From the NCBI GenBank assembly GCA_019426215.1, contig CM033400.1, positions 14,244,568-14,308,567 of the forward strand: 64,000 bases of DNA, given 5' to 3'. The notes under the pieces were generated by a model. That model worked only from the letters and a program-made list of their open reading frames with translations. It had not been told where the DNA came from and ran no database searches. Made by a program: the position numbers and the translations under genes. Source of the stretch: Buddleja alternifolia. Taxonomy: Eukaryota; Streptophyta; Magnoliopsida; Lamiales; Scrophulariaceae. Below, in pieces: positions 1 through 10,994 of the stretch (position 1 is the first letter of the stretch; each line of letters opens with the position of its first letter).

Positions 1-926
1 TATATAGGCATGTTGCTTTTCACCTCCAGTACATATCAGCCTGACTTTATAGTCATACCAATCATCAACCTTTTTCATTAATTATTAGGTATACGAAGCA
101 ACTACCCAACTCGTGACCTTAAGAAGAATCTAAGTTAACATTTCTGGGAGAAAGTCTTTAAGTGTTTCAGGATGATTATCCACTTGACTCCTCTACCATC
201 GACTTGTCGTGCATTTGTGATTCATCTTATGGAAATTCTACTCTAATCTAGAGTCCCATGAGCAAAGTGAAGACATGTGTATTCCAACATAATATATATG
301 TATATATATATATATATATATTTTCATGCCATCGAACTTACATTAATTAGTTTCATTGCATCAATTTGGGGACTAAAAATTAAAAATTTCAAGCTTAAAA
401 TGAATCACCTACATGAACATTCAAAAGTATCAAAAAATATTATTACCCTTAAACACCCCCAAACTTATTCCTAACATTGCCCTCAATGTTACATCTAGAT
501 TCAAACCAAGAAAAAGGGTAAAAGAAATACTTACAAAACCGGAAAGCTTAAAAAGCAAACCGAGGAGTAGTCGGTTGAGTCGAAAATCAAGGCGATCCTA
601 TCAGAATGCTCAACATAAATTGGACTCCCCTACCACGCTTTTCCATGTGCTCAAAAAGAAGATAAAAATGTTGCAAAATTTAAGAACAATTCAACAGTAA
701 TACCCCCAAACTTATTCAACAGTTACTCTTCAGCCCCCAGAACAATCAAAACTCATCACAATACAAAACAATCACCACAAGCATTAATAGCAACAAACAA
801 TCACACAAGCCCGAAACGGCTATGTATGTATAAAAATAAGAAAGACGAGCAAAACCAACCTCCTGGACATAAAATTTCAAAAATACTTTCTGACTCTCAC
901 GTCCGTATGTGGGAGGCTGTAATGTA

Positions 927-958
<32 letters not shown>

Positions 959-1004
959 TTTTTTCTCGAACCATTTTCCTGTAACAAAACAACCAAGACG
1001 AAAT
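1..1004 (-). repeat. Second copy of the Athila-1 3' noncoding region
   Basis: This block repeats 3143-4140 almost base for base at a constant offset of about 3142, including the (TA)n tract near 297-320 and two CCCCCAAACTTATT motifs. The match stops at 1004, inside a run that continues differently at 4140. The equivalent of 3143-4140 lies between integrase and the polypurine tract of a minus-strand Athila, so this is the same part of another copy whose pol is absent. The short open frames inside it (for example at 413-700) lie in noncoding repeat and are not taken as genes. Confidence 0.85.
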
Positions 1005-1010
1005 TTTCAG

Positions 1011-1614
1011 AGTGCCAAAGAGATATCTACAGGAAAAGGCCGGGTAAGCCTAGTTTTATTGTTACATTGTTGCTTTATAGTCCTTCTTTATTGATCACAA
1101 GCCCTCTAAAGCATGCTTGACTTTGCCTTTTCAGCTGATCCAACTATCTCATCACCTCTGTCAGAGGTATGACCATTTTGCGTAAAAATTGAAGGACTGC
1201 TCTCAGAAAAATGAGAAGCTTGTTTCAAAGACTCTTAAGGTGGCAGAGGCAACCGCAGAGTGGGAGGCAAAGTACAATGAAGCTATGAAGGGGTTTGATG
1301 AGGAGGCCTCCACTGGCCAGAGCTTTCTTGGGTCATCAGCAGGCAAATAGGCATTGGATGACGCCGAGGAGTCAGTCGTGAATGATTTCAGAGCGAGCAC
1401 TGAGTTCATCAAAGAGTGCAATAAAAAGTCATATGATATCGCCCTTGGCTTTATGGGGAAGACGGTTCGGCATTGCAGTCGGGCTCTTCGCAAGAGCGGT
1501 TGCTATCCCTAAGATAACTTCCTATGGCTGTATGAGGGAGTGGCTGATCACAGCGATGAGGATGTTGTGCCTCCCGACCGTGGACGTAGTGGCGATCCTC
1601 CTCAGAAGGGCTAG
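1011..1614 (+). pseudogene. Remnant of a Tat-lineage antisense ORF, coiled-coil protein
   Basis: A plus-strand frame runs from 1135 to a TAG at 1612. It encodes a charged, Ala/Glu/Lys-rich stretch (about 1200-1330, likely coiled coil), then a more hydrophobic C-terminal part ending in a Pro/Asp/Arg-rich tail. In-frame stops (TAA near 1183, TAG near 1351, TAA near 1512) show decay. An intron-like break fits before it: a 33-bp exon at 1011-1043, donor GTAAGC at 1044 and a polypyrimidine-CAG acceptor ending at 1134. The surrounding Tat element is on the minus strand, so this gene is antisense and sits on the 3' LTR side of integrase. Known Tat members such as Grande and Retand carry an antisense ORF in that place. 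The assignment rests on position and composition, and I cannot name a function. Confidence 0.5.
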
Positions 1615-1619
1615 TTAGG

Positions 1620-2174
1620 TTCACTAGTTGCCTTGACTTAGTTTTTCGGCCTTAGTTATTTGTATTTTCTGAGATTTCTTCTCAAGCACTTCGTTTTTTT
1701 GCAAGACTAAGACAATTTGCTTACATTCACTGCAATTGATTTTCGCATATGATTTATCAACTAGTTACTTGGCTACATGAGCTCATTCACAAGACTAAGA
1801 CTATTTGCTTACTTTCACTGCAATTGATTTTCGCATATGATTTATTAACTATCTACTTGGCTATATTAACTCATTCACGAGACCAACTCCTCCCCCGATG
1901 CCCCCTACTCCTGAATTGCTTTTAGTGGTATTTAGGAGTAAGTGACCATGTTGTAAGGGAGTTAGAATGTTGTTTTTATTGGTTGATACTTGGTCATTGT
2001 CTACCTCCACGTTTAGGATGGGGAGGGGGGGCATAGATAGCTATTCATTCGGCTACTTAGTAACCGGTTATGCACTGATTAGCTCTTCAATAGGTGGCTA
2101 CTAGTCCGCAGTTATTATTTTCTTGTTAATGCTCACCTCTTATATTACTCATTGGGGAGTAGGTGTGTAAGTCC
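1620..2174 (-). other. Tat 3' noncoding region, left part
   Basis: No coding frame. It contains a near-duplicate pair of about 65 bp (near 1699-1763 and 1790-1855, sharing ACTATTTGCTTAC-like and GATTTTCGCATATGATTTAT-like text) and ends with the 53-bp block that recurs at 9031. With 2175-9030 removed it reads into 9084 onward without a change of character, so I treat it as the same Tat noncoding region. Confidence 0.5.
2122..2174. repeat. 53-bp direct repeat, left copy
   Basis: Identical to 9031-9083. The two copies flank the Athila-derived block 2175-9030, like an unusually long target-site duplication. Confidence 0.9.
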
Positions 2175-2347
2175 AAAATACAGAATTATTGCATTTTCTT
2201 GCAGCTAATTTCTCTATTGTTATGATTTTTACCTTGAATTCATTTAAAACACAGATCAAAGCCACAAGTGGTAAAATTCATACATATTTGAACCTAAACC
2301 ATGAAATTATTGACCTCTCAAATGTGTAAAACTCACACTTATCAACA
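2175..2347 (-). repeat. Truncated 3' LTR of Athila-1
   Basis: On the minus strand the LTR begins TGTTGATAAGTG directly after the polypurine tract and stops after 173 bp at the junction with the 53-bp repeat. Athila LTRs are usually well over 1 kb, so nearly all of it is lost. Confidence 0.7.
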
Positions 2348-2360
2348 CCCCCAAACTTAA
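2348..2360 (-). other. Polypurine tract of Athila-1
   Basis: Minus-strand TTAAGTTTGGGGG lies directly against the TG start of the LTR. This is the plus-strand DNA primer site. Similar TTTGGGGG motifs at 453, 701, 3592 and 3840 are probably duplicated or decoy copies. Confidence 0.75.
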
Positions 2361-3142
2361 CATTGATCGTCCCCGAGCAATTGAACAAAAGAAAACTAAG
2401 ATTTAAACAACATCAAGAAAAAGGGTAAAACAAAAACAAAAGATAGCTCACTTTCGTAGAGATCACGATTGCATTTAGCGTATACAACAAGCCTTTAAAC
2501 CTCAATTTTACCAAAAGAGGACGAGTGTTGTCTCGTGAGGGTTTGCAGATGATATACCCACAAAATCCAACCAGATTTTAGTCCCTTTATCAACGCGAAT
2601 CAACGTAATCAATAAGAAACCCATAGCATAAAAATCGACTGTTAAAGCTCAAAAACTTTTATACACATATCAAAGACTTGCTCATATTACACCTTGACTC
2701 GACTAAAGACCTCCAAAGGGTGTAGTGATTGTAAGTGTAAGGCATTATAGTCAAGTGGCATTCTTACCAAACTTCAGACATTAATCCCATATTCTTTTAA
2801 CCGTCGATCAATCCTAAAGTAGAAGCCTCATAGAAACTTGATAACCACTTAAATTTCATTACTTAATCCATTTAAACCTTAAACTCATATGAAACTTCCA
2901 TTTAAATTTATTAAGGTTAGGTCATGTGCAATGTTTTATTCCTTTAGGCTTTCTATGACACCCATGTATCGAGCTTTGGATCAATGACTCCCAAACTAGA
3001 TAGTTTTAGGGCATTAAGTGTTAAGACACTCCTTGAGGATTTAATCACTCGAGTGCCAAAGGCCACGAAATAAAACTAGACTTTTCATTCATTTTCAACC
3101 TAAATTGGCTTGAGCAAAGCTCAAATTAGCATGACAGTACAG

Positions 3143-4140
3143 TATATAGGTATGTTGCTTTTCACCTCCAATACATATCAGCCTGACCTTATAGTCATAC
3201 CAATCATCAACCTTTTTCATTAATTATTTGGTATACGAAGCAACTACCCAACTCGTGACCTTAAGAAGAATCTAAGTTAACATTTCAGGGAGAAAGTCTT
3301 TAAGTGTTTCAGGATGATTATCCACTTGACTCCTCTACCATCGACTTGTCGTGCATTTGTGATTCATCTTATGGAAATTCTACTCTAATCTAGAGTCCCA
3401 TGAGCAAAGTGAAGACATGTGTATTCCAACATAAAATATATATATATATATATATATATTTTCATGCCATCGAACTTACATTAATTAGTTTCATTGCATC
3501 AATTTGGGGACTAAAAATTAAAAATTTCAAGCTTAAAATGAATCACCTACATGAACATTCAAAAGTATCAAAAAATATTATTACCCTTAAACACCCCCAA
3601 ACTTATTCCTAACATTGCCCTCAATGTTACATCTAGATTCAAACCAAGAAAAAGGGTAAAAGAAATACTTACAAAACCGGAAAGCTTAAAAAGCAAACCG
3701 AGGAGTAGTCGGTTGAGTCAAAAATCAAGGCGATCCTATCAGAATGCTCAACATAAATTGGACTCCCCTACTCACGCTTTTCCATGTGCTCAAAAAGAAG
3801 ATAAAAATGTTGCAAAATTTAAGAACAATTCAACAGTAATACCCCCAAACTTATTCAACAGTTACTCTTCAGCCCCAAGAACAATCAAAACTCATCACAA
3901 TACAAAATAATCACCACAAGCATTAATAGCAACAAACAATCACACAAGCCCCAAACGGCTATGTATGTACAAAAATAAGAAAGACGAGCAAAACCAACCT
4001 CCTGGACATAAAATTTCAAAAATACTTTCTGACTCTCACGTCCGTATGTGGGAGGCAGTAATGAAATATATATATATATATATTATTATTATTTTTCTCG
4101 AACCATTTTCCTGTAACAAAACAACCAAGACGAAATGAAA
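3143..4140 (-). repeat. Repeat block shared with 1-1004
   Basis: Near-identical to 1-1004, differing by scattered substitutions, small indels and TA-tract length. Here it is in its native place, downstream of the integrase gene on the minus strand. Confidence 0.85.
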
Positions 4141-4228
4141 GATTAAAATGCAAAAATGAAAGCAAACTAGACGCTAAAAAAATATATATATATATATATA
4201 AATAAAAAAAATAAGAAAAGTAAGAAAC

Positions 4229-4257
4229 ATGGGTTGCCTCCCAAGAAGCGCTTGTTT
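4229..4257 (-). other. Conserved post-integrase hairpin, Athila-1
   Basis: Minus-strand text AAGCGCTTCTTGGGAGGCAA followed by CCCA folds as TGGG/CCCA with loop AGGCAA. The same motif follows the coding region of Athila-NA (44338-44367) and Athila-2 (63406-63430) although the flanking sequence is otherwise divergent. Confidence 0.7.
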
Positions 4258-4288
4258 ATAGTCAATAGCTTGACTGTTCCGAATCGAA

Positions 4289-5839
4289 TTAAGTCGATGG
4301 CTCTTGGAACTTGATAGACGAGGTGTCTGTGTTCCAATCAATTCCCAAGTAATATTTCAACCTGTGTCCATTGGTCAAGAATACTTGTCCATCATCTGTA
4401 ATGAGCTCCACAGCCCCTGATGAATACACTCGTGTGACTCGAAATGGTCCTGACCAACGAGATTTAAGTTTTCCCGGAAAAAGTTTGAGTCTTAAATTAT
4501 ACATCAGAACCAATTCGCCTTCCTTAAATTCCCGTGACAAGATATGGTTGTCGTGCCACTTCTTAGTCCGTTCCTTGTATAGCTTGGCATTCTCGTACGC
4601 CTCATGTCTCCACTCCTCGAGCTCATTCAGTTGAAGTAGCCGCTTGTTACCTACAGAACTTGCATCGAAATTAAGGAATTTGATAGCCCAATAAGCACGA
4701 TGTTCAAGTTCGACAGGTAAGTGACAAGCTTTTCCAAATACAAGACGATATGGGGACATGCCAATAGGGGTTTTAAAAGCAGTACGGTAAGCCCACAATG
4801 CATCATCTAATTTCAGAGACCAATCAGTTCGATGACTATTTACCATTTTTTCTAAAATCCTTTTTATTTCCCTATTAGATACTTCGACTTGCCCACTAGT
4901 TTGAGGGTGATAAGGGGTCGAGATCTTATGTTTAACACCATATTTGTTCAACAATTTTTCAAATTGCTTGTTACGAAAGTGTGTACCTCCATCACTTATG
5001 ATTGCTCTAGGGGTACCAAATCGAGTAAAAATTCGTTTCTTAAGAAATCTAAGATCCACCCTAGCATCATTAGTCTGCAAAGCCTCGGCTTCAACCCATT
5101 TAGACACATAGTCGACAACAACAAGAATGTATTTATTAGAACACGAACTAGGAAAAGGACCCATAAAATCAATACCCCACACATCAAATAGTTCGCATTC
5201 AAGCACAGTGTTCATTGGCATTTCGTGTCGTCTAAAAATGTTACCTACCCTTTGACATCGATCACAAGATTTAACATAAGCATAAGCATCCCTAAATAGA
5301 GTAGGCCAGAAAAAACCAGATTGTAGAACCTTGGCAGCAGTCTTACCAGGCCCGAAGTGACCTCTTAATGGCATGTCATGGCAGTGAGCCAGGACAGATG
5401 CCATTTCCTCCTCAGGTATACATCTTCTGATAATTCCCTCTACACCAATTTTAAATAAGTAGGGCTCTTCCCACAAATATTGCCTAGCATCGTGTAAAAA
5501 CTTCTTTCTTTGGTGAAAGGTTAGATCAGGTGGTAAAATTCCAGCTACTAAATAGTTAGCAAAATCAGCATACCAAGGTACTGAAATAGAAGAAAGAGCA
5601 AAAAGTTGCTCATCAGGGAATTCATCTCTTATTAGGATCTTATCCATTCCCTCATCCACTAACTCGAGCCTAGAGAGGTGATCAGCTACTACATTCTCAG
5701 AGCCTTTTTTATCTTTGATTTCTAAGTCAAACTCTTGTAGTAATAAAATCCACCTTAGCAGTCTAGGTTTGGCATCTTTTTTAGCAAGCAAGTACTTCAA
5801 TGCAGAATGATCAGTGTACACGATAACTTTGTTAAGCAC
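4289..5839 (-). pseudogene. Athila-1 pol, C-terminal part: RNase H end and integrase
   Basis: A 516-codon frame starting inside RNase H ([10 protein letters not shown]) and running through the whole integrase. The HHCC zinc finger is present (HCHDM near residue 151, CDRCQ near residue 192). The catalytic core shows [17 protein letters not shown] and [10 protein letters not shown], so all three acidic residues remain. The C-terminal domain ends near residue 516 with no chromodomain. It inserts cDNA into host chromatin. The frame is cut from the upstream RT part by a shift near 5925-5975, so it cannot be made as part of a full polyprotein. The encoded protein is closely similar to that of Athila-2. 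Confidence 0.9.
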
Positions 5840-5922
5840 AAGATAAGATTGAAATTTGTCAAAGGCAAAGATAACAGCTAGAAGCTCTTTTTCAGTGGTA
5901 GCATAATTGAGTTGAGCTTCAT

Positions 5923-8900
5923 TTAAGGTACGACTAGCATAGTATATAGAATGAAAGCTTTTACCCTTCTTTGACCAAGTACAGCTCCTACGGCTGTGTC
6001 GCTTGCGTCACACATCAACTCAAATGGCAAACTCCAGTCGGGAGCAGCCATCACGGGTGCTGAGATCAATTTTTTCTTTAAAGTGAGGAAAGCCTGCATA
6101 CATGCATCATCAAAATCAAATACTGCATCTTTCATGGTCAAGTTAGACAGAGGTTTAGCAATTTTGGAAAAATTAGCAATAAAACTCCTATAAAACCCGG
6201 CATGCCCTAGAAAACTTCGCACGACTTTGACTGTGGTGGGTGGTGGGAGATTGGCTATCACTTCAATTTTTGCTCGATCCACCTCAATCCCCTTCTTGGA
6301 TATCTTATGGCCTAGAACAATGCCTTCTTGTACCATGAAGTGGCACTTTTGGCAATTCAAGACTAAATCAGTATCCTCACATCTCAGCAACACGAGGGTT
6401 AGATTGTGCAAAAATCTATCATAGCTTGTGCCAAACACAGAAAAATGATCCATGAAGATTTCAATACATTGTTCGATCATGTCATGAAATATAGCCATCA
6501 TGCATCTTTGAAAAGTAGCAGGTGCATTACATAAACCAAAAGGCATCCGTCTATAAGCAAAAGTGCCATAAGGACAAGTGAAAGTGGTTTTCTCTTGATC
6601 CTCAGGTGCAACGGCAATTTGGTTATAGCCGGAATACCCATCCAAAAAAAAATAATATTCATGCTCAGCTAATCTTTCTAACATTTGATCGATAAAGGGA
6701 AGTGGGAAATGGTCTTTTCGGGTACATTCATTCAATTTTCTATAATCGATGCAAACCCTAAAACCAGTGACAATTCTAGATGGAATCAACTCATTATTAT
6801 CATTAAGAACGACTGTCGTACCTCCCTTCTTTGGCACCACCTGAGTTGGACTTACCCATGAGCTATCAGAGATAAGAAAAATGATTCCAGCATCGAGTAA
6901 CTTGATTACCTCTTTCTTCACCACTTCTTGAATTTGAGGATTTGACCTCCTTTGTGGTTGTATGGTGGGCTTTGAGCTCTCTTCCATCAGGATCTTGTGC
7001 ATGCAAATGGCCGGACTAATCCCCTTGATATCAGCAATCTTCCATCCAAAGGCCCTTTTGTGCTCCTTCAACACCTTTAATAACTTTGCTTCTTGTGGCT
7101 CTGTAAGAGAAGAAGAAATAATCAGTGCCAAAGTTTCATTATCACTTAAATAAACATATTTAAGATGTGAATGTAAGGCTTTTAGATCAAGAATCGGTGG
7201 TTCCTTAATGGATGGTTTGGATTTGCTTGACAGTGGCTGATCCAACATCTCAAATTTCCTTATGATGGCACATTGTGTACGCCTCTCCAGACTATGGACA
7301 GCCGTCAGTTGTCTATCATCTGCTGACTCAGCATCCTTACATTTCATTATGCATATTTCAAGTGGATCGTCAGAGATGTTTTCCTGAAAATGCTCGAAAA
7401 TCAAAGGATCACAAACATCTATTTGCAAACACGACTCGTCATCACCGACATGCTTTAAAACCTTGAAGACGTCAAAAGTAACTCTCTCTGCTCCTACATT
7501 TAAAGTTAACTTACCATTTGCTACATCGATCATAGCTTTACCTGTGGCTAGGAAAGGTCTTCCTAGGATGAGAGGAACTTCGACGTCTTCTTCCATTTCT
7601 TGAACCACGAAGTCCACCGGAAAGTAAAATTTGTCAACTTGCACGATCACATCCTCTATGATTCCCTTCGGGTGTTTGATAGATCGATCTGCAAGTTGAA
7701 GACTCATCGAGGTTGGCTTTGGACTTCCTAAGCCCAATTTCTGAAACAACGAGTATGGGAGAAGGTTTATGCTAGCCCCTGAATCACACAACACTCGGTC
7801 AAATTTGAGTTGCCCGATTGTGCATGGGATCGTGAGGCTCCCTGGATCTTTGAGTTTCTTTGGCAACTTATTCAATACTACTGCTGAGCATGCTTCTATC
7901 AAACACACCGTTTCATTCCCTTCCCACTTTTGCTTGTTTGAGAGAATATCCTTGAAAAACTTGATGTAATTAGGCATCTGCAAAATTGCATCAATAAAAG
8001 GAATGTTAATTCTAACTTCTCGAAGAATTTCTAAAATCCTAAGAAAGCTCTTATCCATTTCTTTTTTATTCTTTTTATGTGTGAGGGGAAAGGGGAGACG
8101 TATTTCAACTGGTTTAGAAGAAGAAGGAGATAAAGTTTCGGTAAAATTCTGTTCTGCCTCTGACGTATGGATAATGGATTTTCCCACGTTCGTATGTTGA
8201 CCGGTCAACGTCTGGACTACATTTTGGTCACATCTGGACTGTGGAGGCAGCGTGTTCAAATCTTTGAGATTTTCCAACGTTCGGACATTGCTTTCATGTT
8301 CGGGCGTTGGCTTCTGGGTTGGTGCATTTTTCACTTCTTTGCCACTACGGAGGGTAACGGCATGGCATTGTTCCATCGGATTCTTCTCTGTATCGCTTGG
8401 AAGTGTCCCGGGTGCTCTTACTCCAGCATCATTTGATAATTGTGCAAATTGATGCTGCAACTCTTTCATTCCCGTCATAACACCTTGTAACATCAATCGA
8501 AGCTCTGCAAATGATTCGTCCGATTTTTGCATGTGAGCATCTAATCTTTCTTCGACAGTGGGAGTTCTTGGAATTTGACCTTGTGGCTTAAAATTCCCAG
8601 GCTTCTGAGCTTGATTGTTGTAAAACGGAGGCCTCGGCGCTTGGTAGATGCCTTGTGGTGCATTCTGTGTCGGATTTGGCTTTTTTGGGAAATTCGTGGG
8701 TATGTGGAAGTTCAATTGAGGTTTGTTTGAATTTCCAACATAATTCACATTCCCGATGGCTAGCTCTGATTCGGCATCTTGTTCTACCTCTTGAGCAACG
8801 GAAACCCTTCGGGATTGTGGAATAATCTCATCATCATCTTCAGGGTACAGTTCATCCTCCCATGCCATCTGCTCTAGCTTTGCCCACACTGTTCAGCTAT

Positions 8901-9030
8901 CGAGACCTAAAAGATCACCACCGACTCCTGCATTAAGTCTGTGACGAATCCGAGACCGGACTCCATGAAAAAAGTGTAGTACTCGCTCGTCTCTAGAATA
9001 ATTGTGATCGGGGCATTTTCGAAGCAGACC
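5923..9030 (-). pseudogene. Athila-1 gag (partial), protease, RT, RNase H start
   Basis: One minus-strand frame carries the gag C-terminal half, protease ([13 protein letters not shown], then [11 protein letters not shown]), RT ([37 protein letters not shown]) and the start of RNase H ([14 protein letters not shown]). The long open part starts at 8889, but gag homology continues upstream to 9030 through a stop near 8895, so 8889 is not a real start. The RT catalytic motif reads FMDH: the second Asp is His (codon 6445-6447), which should abolish polymerisation. The gag linker (about 8110-8420) is unlike the GC-rich linker of Athila-2 and contains a 14-bp palindrome with core TTGACCGGTCAA near 8195. 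A frameshift in RNase H near 5925-5975 ends the frame. Confidence 0.9.
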
Positions 9031-9083
9031 CTTGTTAATGCTCACCTCTTATATTACTCATTGGGGAGTAGGTGTGTAAGTCC
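9031..9083. repeat. 53-bp direct repeat, right copy
   Basis: Identical to 2122-2174. It begins exactly where the Athila-1 gag homology stops. Confidence 0.9.
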
Positions 9084-9916
9084 TAGTGAGATAGTTAGCA
9101 TGGGTATTTAGCCCAGTCAGCTATTACCTTCACGCATTGGGAGCCTGAAGCGATGTTGGTTATGTATTCAGTTACCTCTATTTAACTATCTCCTTGGTGC
9201 TTGATAATAACACTTGGAGCAATGAGGGTTTTTTCATTATATTTATGTAATAGAATGAGTTACTCTGTTCGTGATACCAGTAGTCATTCTTTTAATGGGG
9301 CACGATTGCCTCTCGGTTGTTCACAATCTCAATCTATAACCTTAATAGGAGTGGGGAGACCTTTCGTAGGTCCTCAACCTCTCTCGGTATTAATGGAGGG
9401 ATTATGGGGCACGATCTCGATCCATAACCTTAATGGGAGTGGGAAGACCTTTTGTAGGTCCTTAACCTCTCTTGATATCATGGAGGGATTGTAAGGCACG
9501 ATCTAGATCCATAACCTTAATGGGAGTGGGGAGACCTTCTCGTAGGTCCTCAACCTCTCTCAATATTATGGAGAGATTATGGCGTCGCATATCCTCAATC
9601 GAGTCATATATGACTCGGGAGATTTTGGCGGTGCCACCCATGTTGACCTCAAATGGGGTCACGTGTGATGTTTAAGAGTCCTCCAATGGGAGATTGATAA
9701 CTCCCAGGGGCCGTATTAATGTTCTTGTTCTTCTCTTGAGTGGAAGAACACATTGAAGTATTTAACGTCCTCATAATAACATAGCAGTTTAGACAATAAT
9801 TTAAATGTAAGTTGGCCCATGGCCATTGTCATTGATTATTAACTAGTGACTATTGAGATAGTATATACAATAGGCAAAATAATCTATGTAAAATACCTTT
9901 TGAGGTTGGATATGCC
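9084..9916 (-). other. Tat 3' noncoding region, right part
   Basis: No credible gene. Short open frames between 9201 and 9675 exist on both strands, but they lie in or next to the tandem repeats at 9327-9590. The region lies downstream of integrase on the minus strand, where Tat/Ogre elements commonly carry tandem repeats. Confidence 0.6.
9327..9590. repeat. Tandem repeat, about three 87-88-bp units
   Basis: Units begin near 9327, 9415 and 9502 with TCT(C/A)(G/A)ATC(T/C)ATAACC, and share AGACCTT, GTAGGTCCT and AACCTCTCT in the same order. Units have diverged by scattered substitutions, and spacing is 88 then 87 bp. Confidence 0.85.
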
Positions 9917-10114
9917 CTATGTGCGTGGTAACTCTCTACCACCAGCTGTCATTAACTTGTATGTGCAAGGGCTTACTATCTTTCTTACTTGGTAGGGGCC
10001 TTCCCATTTGGCCTCCAGTTTTCCGACAAGGCCAGTAGCTTCTTTTTTTCTAAGCACTAGGTCACCTACTTGGAAACCTCGGGGGCGTACCCGGCGATTG
10101 TAGGCACGTGCCAT
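9917..10114 (-). pseudogene. Tat integrase, C-terminal domain remnant
   Basis: The minus-strand frame contains GDLVLRKKEATGLVGKLEAK followed by WEGPYQV, the integrase C-terminal (SH3-like) domain typical of the Tat/Ogre branch of Ty3/gypsy. The catalytic core that should precede it is absent: the text just upstream (10120-10300) already belongs to the N-terminal zinc-finger region, so a deletion removed the DDE core. Confidence 0.85.
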
Positions 10115-10622
10115 CCTTTCTTTATATTTCGCAATTCTTGCTACGACTTAATCTCTTATCTCGACAATGAAATCCAAATCTTCTCTTTTAGCATGGCCGA
10201 CCACAAGTATCCTTGTTGCAACGTCTTGGCTGCAAATGCCTTGCCCCTAGGTGATTGCCACAACAACCTGTGTGTATTTCGCGCAGCACATAGTCTACTC
10301 TGGTAGGAGTCTAGCACTTCAAGAATGGCTAGGAGAATCCTCTCTTGTACAGAGTGCCATCTATAATAACGAAAGGAACTGCCTTCATCCTTACCTTTCT
10401 GGCTATTCTAGAATCATTAGGCAAGCTTCCGGCCACTAAGTAGTCCACTATTTCATCCTTCTACCTATGCTCCTCTGCCTCTCCACACAGCACCTCAAGG
10501 CCCCTTTTTTCCACCTCAGGCTTATCATAGGCCATGATGGTTATCTTTCTATTTTTTATGGATGCTATAGAGCTTGCTAACTTGGCCACCTGATCCGCAA
10601 CCTCATTCTCCATTCTTGGTAT
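10115..10622 (-). pseudogene. Tat linker and integrase zinc-finger remnant
   Basis: With frame changes and stops, the minus strand carries an RNase H tail (a region like ENEVADQVAKLAS near 10600), a linker (DYLVAGSLP near 10440) and the start of an integrase zinc finger (LREIHTGCCGNH near 10275). It joins the aRNase H at its right to the integrase C-terminus at its left and shows the element order is intact here apart from the missing core. Confidence 0.65.
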
Positions 10623-10994
10623 TTAATTAAGGTTAAACTCTTCTAAGAGTTCTCTTATCTCTTGGACCAAAGCTAAGTACTGGGTCATTCTCATTTTCTT
10701 AGCCTCATATACTCCTTTCACCTTGACCAACTGCTGTGAATCGCTGTATGCTATCAAAATTTTTGCTCCAGCAGTGAGGGCTAACTTGGCTCCAGCGAGT
10801 AGTGCCTCATATTCGGCTTTATTATTTGAGGCACCAAACTCAAATCTTATGGCATATTCAAGCTTGTCTCCTTGAGGACTCTCGATTATCACCCCGGATC
10901 CACTACCAGCACTGGTGGAAGAGCCATCTATTCATATAGTCCATGCCGACGAGGAACAACTGGCCTCTTCCTCCATCATCTCAGCGACAAACTC
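10623..10994 (-). pseudogene. Tat additional (archaeal-type) RNase H domain
   Basis: The frame includes YAIRFEFGASNNKAEYEALL and AYSDSQQLVKVKG, the pattern of the second RNase H that marks Tat-lineage elements. A DGSS motif lies just upstream at about 10920, after an in-frame stop. The domain normally sits between the ordinary RNase H and integrase. It is cut at its N-terminal side by copia-1 at 10995; the other part of the frame resumes on the far side, at 26688, with the linker and ordinary RNase H. Confidence 0.85.

Larger units (their letters stand above)
2361..4288 (-). other. Athila-1 3' noncoding region (no env-like gene)
   Basis: About 1.9 kb between integrase and polypurine tract without a sustained frame. 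Athila relatives may carry an env-like ORF here, and none is visible. It holds (TA)n tracts near 3436-3460, 4067-4081 and 4182-4201, and the conserved hairpin at 4229-4257. The part 3143-4140 is repeated at 1-1004. Confidence 0.75.
2175..9030 (-). mobile_element. Athila-1: truncated Ty3/gypsy Athila element
   Basis: Read on the minus strand it contains the gag C-terminal half (9030 to about 8100), protease, reverse transcriptase, RNase H and integrase (to 4289), a 1.9-kb noncoding region, a polypurine tract (2348-2360) and the first 173 bp of the 3' LTR (2175-2347). The 5' LTR, primer binding site and gag N-terminus are missing. Lineage is assigned from the protein text, which matches that of Athila-2 closely in RT and integrase, and from the TTTGGGGG-type polypurine tract. 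It lies inside Tat sequence. Confidence 0.9.

Noticed and set aside
277..700. Short plus-strand frames repeated at 3400-3910
   Set aside because: They lie in duplicated 3' noncoding sequence with (TA)n tracts, on the strand opposite to the element, and have no recognisable domain.
9201..9675. Plus and minus frames of 66-97 codons
   Set aside because: They lie in or beside an 87-bp tandem repeat in a noncoding region and have repetitive products.
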